Part shown: positions 47,340 to 64,000 of the stretch, piece by piece
Position numbering within the stretch: the first letter of the stretch is position 1
Layout of the letters: each line of letters opens with the position of its first letter
The notes under the pieces: generated by a model
Database searches by the model: none
Told to the model about the DNA's origin: nothing
Seen by the model: the letters and a program-made list of their open reading frames with translations, nothing else
Made by a program: the position numbers and the translations under genes
Assembly (NCBI RefSeq): GCF_036850765.1
Contig: NC_089490.1
Location: 106,324,574 to 106,388,573, forward strand
From: Saccopteryx bilineata
Lineage: Eukaryota > Chordata > Mammalia > Chiroptera > Emballonuridae
Direction of reading: 5' to 3'
Length of the DNA stretch: 64,000 bases

Positions 47340-48520
47340 CTTGATACTGGAGATTGTTCCAGATGCAATTAGAGAGTTTCACAAACAACAAGAAAATTCC
47401 TGCCCATTTAGATTTATATATCCAGGAAAAAATGGAGATGAAATAAAGTCATTTTTAGAAACAAAAGCTTGAGAGAATTTGTCATCAGCAGACACACAAT
47501 AAAGGGAATATTAAAGACTATCCTTCAAGCAGGAGGATAATTGTCCACATGGAAGCCTGGAAATGCAGGACTGAATGAAGATCAAATAAATAAAAAAGGG
47601 TGGGGCAAATGTGGGAGTGAATTTAAATGAACATTGGCCCTATAAACAACAACAATAATAATGTAATCTTGTGGATATATACACACATGTATGAAAAGAT
47701 ATACAAACAACAATAAAAAATTGTTGGCTAAGTTGGGGGGGGGGGGCTTGAAGGAATGGAACGGTCATTAGACAGAAAGAAAATAATCCCAGATGGAAGT
47801 TCAGAGATAAAGGAATGCAAAGGAATCGAATGGATAAATATGGGGGCAAATTTAAGTTAATATTGTCTGAAACAATTCTAATAATGTATAGAGTTCAAAA
47901 AAATATATAATTAAAATACAGGAGCCTGATCTGTGGTGGCGCAGTGGATAAAGCGTCGACCTGGAAATACTGAGGTCGCTGGTTCGAAACCCTGGGCTTG
48001 CCTGGTCAAGGCACATATGGGAGTTGATGCTTCCAGCTCCTCCCCCCTTCTCTCTCTCTCTGTCTCTCTCTCCTCTCTCTCCCTCTCTGTCTCTCTCCTC
48101 TCTAAAAATGAATAAATAAAATAAAATAAAAAATCTGCTTGAGTTTACATTTCTTTAAAAAAAATACAGGACAACAATAGCATCTGAGTTTTAAAGAAAG
48201 ACTTAAAGTGTTTTAAGGCCATAGCATTGTCTTAGGAATAATAAAAGTACTAATTTATGTTAGACTTTAATAAGTTAAGGGTGCATATTATAATCTCCAG
48301 TATAACCACTAAAAGAATAGCAATGCCATGTATAACAACCAGGTTAACAGAATGTAAAACTATCAATACAACTGATGCTTTTAATCCAAAAAAACGCAAG
48401 AGGAGAGAAAAAGGAACATGGAATAGGTGAGAAAAAAAAATTGGAGGATATTAGTAAGATGTTAGATTTAAGTTTAACTGTACCAGAAATTGCAGTAAAT
48501 GAAAAAAGACTAAATGCATA
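47340..48520 (+). mobile_element. Old HAL1/L1M fragment with C-type SINE inside
   Basis: Phrases such as gatgaaataaagtcattttt, gaatattaaagactatcctt and ccagaaattgcagtaaatga follow the end of ORF1 and the start of ORF2 of old L1M or HAL1 elements. A SINE at 47925-48120 interrupts it. All frames are broken. Confidence 0.6.
47925..48145 (+). mobile_element. SINE type C
   Basis: The head begins gcctgatctgtggtggcgca. Repeat aaaatacagga lies at 47913 and 48161, with about 30 bp of extra DNA after the tail. Confidence 0.85.
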
Positions 48521-49004
48521 TGAAGTTCTATATCTTCATTTTTAACACCTGCCCCACATTCCGTGTATAGGCCTACATGTCATTTACTTAACCTATCGTG
48601 CTGGTGGATATTAGGTTGTTTCTAGTCTCTCTCCTGAACAACCTTCAATAAATGACTTCTGTCTTCATCCTCACCAAAGATCCAGTCAAGGCTTTAAGAT
48701 GAGTACTTATGGGTCTGGTTTCTGACCCAAAGGTAGCAGTTTAAGTACTAATGCACACTGTCAGATTGCACGTAGGAGGTGAGATACAAAGAAATGCTCA
48801 TTTTCTCAGCAACTCTAGGGATTATCTTCAGCCTTTATATATTATATATTTTAAATTTTATTTAATCTAAGAAAATAATTTGCCCAGATTTTGGGGTTCA
48901 CCTCTTTTGCAGTAGTTCCCTTGATCATTGGTTTTTTCCTTCTGTATGTCAAGCTGCTCTGCCAGCCCAACCTCTGTTCTCCCCTAATTTAAAACCATAG
49001 GGCT

Positions 49005-49322
49005 GCCTGACCAGGTGGTGGCGCAGTGGATAGAGCGTTGGACTGGGATGTGGAAGGACCCAGGTTTGAGATTTCCGAGCTCGCCAGCTTGAGCGCGGGC
49101 TCATCTGATTTGAGCAAAGCTCACCAGCTTGGACCCAAGGTTGCTGGCTCCAGCAAAAAGATTACTCGGTCTGCTGAAGGCCCACGGTCAAGGCACATAT
49201 GAGAAAGCAATCAATGAACAACTGAGGTGTTGCAATGCGCAATGAAAAACTGATGACTGATGCTTCTCATCTCTCTCCGTTCCTATCTGTCTATCCCTGT
49301 CTCTCTCTCTCTCTGACTCTGT
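49005..49322 (+). mobile_element. SINE type B
   Basis: The head begins gcctgaccaggtggtggcgc. Repeats aaaaccatagggct (48991-49004) and aaaaccacagggct (49323-49336) bound it. Confidence 0.92.
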
Positions 49323-50013
49323 AAAACCACAGGGCTTCAGTTTATGCTACCTGAGATGCACATATGTTGAAGATATGTGTGGAGGAGCAGCAAACACACC
49401 TCTCAACAAGCACAGTTGTTTTTCTAGGACTCCTGACTGCTATTTCAGCAGCCCCTCTGCATGCAGTTTAATGGTCAGCCAGAGATTTGGGCAGAGTTTT
49501 GAAATTTGGATCCCATTCCTTTGGTGGGTCCCTGGTTTTAGGGTCCCACTCCCAATTTCCAGTTTTTCTTCCAACAACCTTGACCGTAATTTGCTACCAC
49601 CTCAAGCTAATAAGATTGCAGTGTCTCACTCCTGGATTTGAAGGGGTGAGGGACACTGTCAGGCAAAAAGCCACAAACTCGTAATTATTACCTGTTGCTG
49701 AATAAATTTTCCTGTGGTTTATGCCTGCTTTTATTCTTTTTCAGATATTTAAAAAGTGATTTTCATTTTATTTTGTCTATTTTCCTAATTATTAACTGAA
49801 AGTGGGTCCACTTGACCACTCTAGGCCGTCCCCATTGCCTTCTTACAAGGACATAGAAGTGTTCTTGTCAATTACTTTGATATATTAATGATAAGATTTT
49901 TCTAAGATCGTTATGCCTTTCAAATTAGGTTATTTCAAACCCCACTTTGTAGACTATTATTTATATAAAGACTTTTATTTGGGTGGCTCATTTGGCTCCT
50001 CTGAAGTTGAAAG

Positions 50014-50215
50014 AAGGGTTGGCGAACTTTTGGTTAAAGGACTTGATAATAATTATAAATATTTTAGGTCTGTGGGCCATATGGTCACTGTTGTGACTAC
50101 TGGACTCTACCATTGTGCTGTGAAGCGCCAGACACTATGCAAATAAATGATCAAGACAGTGTTCTAGTAAAACTTTATTTACAAAAGCAAGTTGCAGCTC
50201 TGCCAACTACTTTGT
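50014..50215. mobile_element. Old hAT-Charlie-type DNA element fragment
   Basis: The stretch contains gggttggcgaacttttgg, tattttaggtctgtgggccatatggtc (in parts) and aaaactttatttacaaaagc, features of a common old mammalian hAT non-autonomous repeat. The right terminus is eroded. Confidence 0.5.
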
Positions 50216-50959
50216 CAATTTCTATCTTGATCATTTCTCTTGCCAAGCAATTGAGCTTTTTGAAGGATTTTAGCCATTGGGATTTATCAACCAGAGGAGG
50301 TCCTGATTAATGATTGGTTGAAGAACTTAATAACTTTCTCATGCCTCTATAAATCTATCTTATTTCTTTATATCTCGTATTTCATAGTACGGATAATTAA
50401 ACTTTATGTAATTATTCCCTGTGGATGGACATTTAGATCTTTTCCCATTAGTATCTATTAAAAACCAGGCAGAAATGAACATTACTACTAACAGAGTTAC
50501 AGTATAACACAGATTCTTACTCGAGGAAAAGCCAGGTAGCGGGTCCCCGCCTCACCCCTCCTCCGCCTTTTTAAAGAGAGGGGGTGTACAGCAGGCGAAT
50601 GCAATGTACGCAGAATAGTAAAAGTCCTTGCTCTGCTGTTTGTAAAGTCACTCGTCCCCTGGTACAGCAGTTTTTTCTCAAGAAGCAATCGCATTTGACG
50701 TGCAAGAGGAAAGCAGCAAGCTCCCTGACGGTGGCGACAGGGAGGCGTTGGCAATGCCAGCTTCCTGGAAGAAGCGCCTGGACAGCCACTTCCTCTAGGA
50801 CCACGCCTTCCTGTGAAGCCCCCACACCATCAATTTTGCCTTTTCTAGTGAGCAGTTCCCAGGCATGAAAAATGGCCTGGAGACAGCAGGGCGATATTGA
50901 GGGTATTGGTGTGGCATGACAAAAGGCCCAAAAGAAAACAGGACACCTAAAAGACCGCT

Positions 50960-51160
50960 GCCTCTATGGCAGCCCCCATCCCACCCCCACAGCGGAGGAC
51001 TCGCTTTCCCAGCGGCCCCCGCGGTCCGTAGGGGCGTGAAGCCCAGCCAGCCCTCGCTAGCGGGGGCGGGGCCAGGGCCGGAAGTCACGTGCTGTGACAG
51101 CCGCTGGGGTGAGGCTGCTGTAGTCGCCTAGACTGGTTGGGGCTGTGACTGAGGGAGGCA
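50960..51160 (+). promoter_or_regulatory. WASHC4: CpG-rich promoter of WASHC4 with GC box, ETS and E-box sites
   Basis: GC and CpG content rise sharply from about 50960 to 51630. A GC box (gggggcgggg, 51062-51071), an ETS-type site (ccggaagt, 51078-51085) and an E-box (gtcacgtg, 51084-51091) cluster within 30 bp, about 80-105 bp upstream of the start codon. The E-box half matches the CLEAR core GTCACGTG used by TFEB and USF factors. No TATA box is seen. The island continues into intron 1 to about 51630. Confidence 0.7.
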
Positions 51161-51168
51161 ACGAAGTG

Positions 51169-62101
<10,933 letters not shown>

Positions 62102-62663
62102 TAATGAATTTTAGAAATATTTTTGCATTTATAATAGAGATACAGGAAATATTTTTCTACAACTAGCTAATTACTTGAAATAGTTCTTTGTTCACTCATT
62201 CATTCCTTTATTCACTTATTCAGCATTCTGTGAACACTCAAGCTATTTCAAACAGTACTTGATGTCTTTAATAAAAGAAGTGATAGAAACAGTTTTTATC
62301 ATGGTGAATGAATCCATTATCTGTCTGAATGAGAATTTGGACAGAATATTCAAAGAAATTTGATTGTACAGAAAAAGATGAACGTACCATGTTCTCTCTT
62401 CTTATTCCTTTCCTCTCTCCTTTGCCTTGAAGGTCCCCTGTCTTATTAGAATTGCATGAGACCTTTCTTAAACTACAGAATCTTTGGGAGTGGGGTTAGG
62501 GAATCTATATGGAAAATGTGAGTAATTCTAATCTTTATAGTTTGGGAACCACTGTCCTAAATCAAGAAAAATGATAAAAATTTCAGAGTCCTTATCATTT
62601 TTATTACAAAATAATTATTTTGCATGATAAATAGTTTATACTTAAAAATTTTCCCCACTTACT

Positions 62664-63290
62664 ATCATCATGTGCTGCAATAATGACATTCTGGTTAACA
62701 GATGGAACACATATATATTGATGGTCCCAAAAGAGTGCAATGAAGCTGAAAAATCCCTACAGCCAGTGGTGTAGCCATAGTAACATCAATAGCATAATGC
62801 CTACAAAAATATTTACCATTGTGTTACATTGCCTATAGTATTCAGTACAGTAAGATCCTGGGTTTGTAGTGTAGAGGTAGTAGGGGAACAAGATTTGTCA
62901 CCTTAAAGTTTGCTTTGGCATAAGGATTATTTTAGGCTTGTTAATTTAAAAAAACAACAGGCAAGGGAGAAGCTCTGAAAACCAAGTAGCAGTTACTTTT
63001 ATAAAAGATGATTACATTTGTAAGGGAAATCTCCATCTGTAAGAGTGTCTGCCTCCCTGTACTAAAACAAAATCTGTCTTTATTATAGGGTTGTGTCAGC
63101 CACTAACCCAGGGGATAGAGGGCAAATTATTTTTCTTCCCCTACAGAGAAATAGGCTATACCATATAGCTTGGGTGTAGCAGGCTAGACCATATAGGTTT
63201 GTGTAAGTGTACTCTTATCTGCACAATGATGAAGTCGCCTAATGTCGCATTTCTCATACATCACCACTGTGGTTAAGTGGCCCATGACTG
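62664..63290. mobile_element. Tigger-like (TcMar) DNA element fragment in WASHC4 intron 7
   Basis: The two outer parts read like a mammalian pogo/Tigger non-autonomous element: a left end near catgtgctgcaataatgaca and a right end ggttaagtggcccatgactg, with internal repeats of ggctataccatatag. It is interrupted by an LTR-like insert (62877-63145). The family name is from memory and needs a library search. Confidence 0.55.
62877..63145. mobile_element. Solo LTR-like insert within the Tigger-like element
   Basis: About 270 bp interrupts the Tigger-like sequence. It has near-inverted ends (taGTAGGGG and CCCCTACA) and leaves resumed Tigger sequence at aaataggctatacc. The TG...CA-type ends suggest a solo LTR. 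Orientation and family were not resolved. Confidence 0.4.
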
Positions 63291-63589
63291 TATTTAATTA
63301 AACCTTACAGTAACTTTGTTTAGGTATATGACTAGGGATTCTCAGTTATGAGAAGAGATAACTGGGCCCAGAGGAATTACTTGACAAGATTCCGTAGCTA
63401 TTTAGGTTCTTTTGTTCACCAATCCATATAATGTTGTTCTTACATACTACGCTACATCCCAACTCTCTCTTATAAACTGGAAAGCAGTATTAACTGTTCC
63501 TCATTCTCATTTTTCCCCTCAGTCAGCTATTGATGTTATTATACCCTTTCACTGAAACTGCTCGTGGCACAAGGGAATCAGAGCATAGC

Positions 63590-63657
63590 CCCCCCCCCAG
63601 CACCTGCAGTACCTGGTGTGTAACTCCCTGCCACCCCCCCCACCCCCCCCCCCCCGC
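63590..63657. repeat. C-tract cluster (G-rich on the minus strand)
   Basis: Three C runs of 9-14 bases lie within 70 bp. On the minus strand this has the potential to form a G-quadruplex. Confidence 0.8.
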
Positions 63658-63667
63658 AGTAAGATGA

Positions 63668-64000
63668 AATTTTTTTTTTTTTTCTGAAGTTGGAAACGGG
63701 AAGGCAGACAGACTCCCGCATGCACCTGACTGGGATCCACTCGGCATGCCCACCAGGGGACGATGCTCTGCCCATCTAGGGCATCACTCTGCCGCAATCA
63801 GAGCCATTCTAGTGCCTGAGGCAGAGACCACAGAGCCATCCTCAGTGCCCGGGCCAACTTTGCTCCAGTGGAGCTTCGGCTGTGGGAGGGGAAGACAGAG
63901 ACAGAGAGGAAGGAGAGGGGGAGGGGTGGAGAAGCAGATGGGCACTTCTCCTGTGCCCTGGCGGGGAATCGAACCCAGGACTCCTGCATGCCAGTTTGAC
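63668..64000 (-). mobile_element. SINE type A, cut by the window edge
   Basis: Minus-strand copy starting with a T tract at 63668; the tRNA-like head runs past 64000. Confidence 0.87.

Larger units (their letters stand above)
44800..50960. other. Intergenic region between divergent ALDH1L2 and WASHC4
   Basis: No conserved open reading frame was found. The region holds a (GATA)n repeat, L2, four C-type and two B-type SINEs, the hAT-like element, a HAL1/L1M fragment and an old hAT-Charlie fragment. The parts 49340-49750 and 50250-50960 carry no element I can name; 50510-50960 is moderately GC-rich and leads into the WASHC4 island. Confidence 0.7.

Noticed and set aside
63523..63797. Gly-rich minus-strand frames
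   Set aside because: They come from C-tract microsatellites next to a SINE and have no coding support.

Overview
This window is mammalian nuclear DNA, almost certainly from a bat. I recognise two conserved protein-coding genes split into short exons with spliceosomal junctions. The intervening DNA is packed with tRNA-derived SINEs of the kinds I associate with Chiroptera (VES-like heads). It also holds hAT-type DNA elements, a near-complete LINE-1 and old mammalian MIR, L2 and L1M repeats. The species cannot be fixed from sequence alone.

Layout. Positions 1 to about 44,800, minus strand: the 5' part of ALDH1L2 (mitochondrial 10-formyltetrahydrofolate dehydrogenase). Coding exons 1-13, about 562 of roughly 923 residues, are all present with matching phases; the rest of the aldehyde dehydrogenase domain lies beyond position 1. 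The roughly 15.8-kb intron 1 holds a 7.8-kb L1 in the same orientation as the gene. Positions 44,800-51,100: an intergenic stretch between two CpG-rich promoters, filled with SINEs, a TIR-bounded hAT-like element, L2, and HAL1/L1M remnants. Positions 51,169 to the end, plus strand: the 5' part of WASHC4 (WASH complex subunit 4), coding exons 1-7, about 173 of roughly 1,173 residues. The two genes are divergent, with start codons 6.4 kb apart.

Function. ALDH1L2 oxidises 10-formyl-THF to THF and CO2 in mitochondria with NADPH production. The hydrolase domain, the carrier domain and the start of the ALDH domain are encoded here, with key residues H128, D164 and the phosphopantetheine serine S375 in place. 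WASHC4 is a scaffold subunit of the endosomal WASH actin-nucleation complex. The sequence gives no sign that the two genes share a pathway; they are neighbours.

Mobile DNA. I count about 45 SINE copies in four groups, named A-D here. A is about 340-390 bp and appears to be a dimer of two tRNA-like units. B is about 270-330 bp. C is about 190-220 bp. D is VES-like, about 150-200 bp. Other elements are the L1 (16-bp target duplication, open ORF1, ORF2 with one frameshift and two stops), two TIR-bounded hAT-like elements, a Tigger-like element with a nested LTR-like insert, and an ERV-derived segment whose structure suggests an L1-made copy of an ERV transcript. I saw no prokaryotic features, CRISPR arrays or intact viral genes. 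Nothing here proves an undescribed biological system; the most unusual items are the processed-ERV structure, the dimeric SINE, the GC-AG intron of ALDH1L2, and repeated reuse of single insertion sites.
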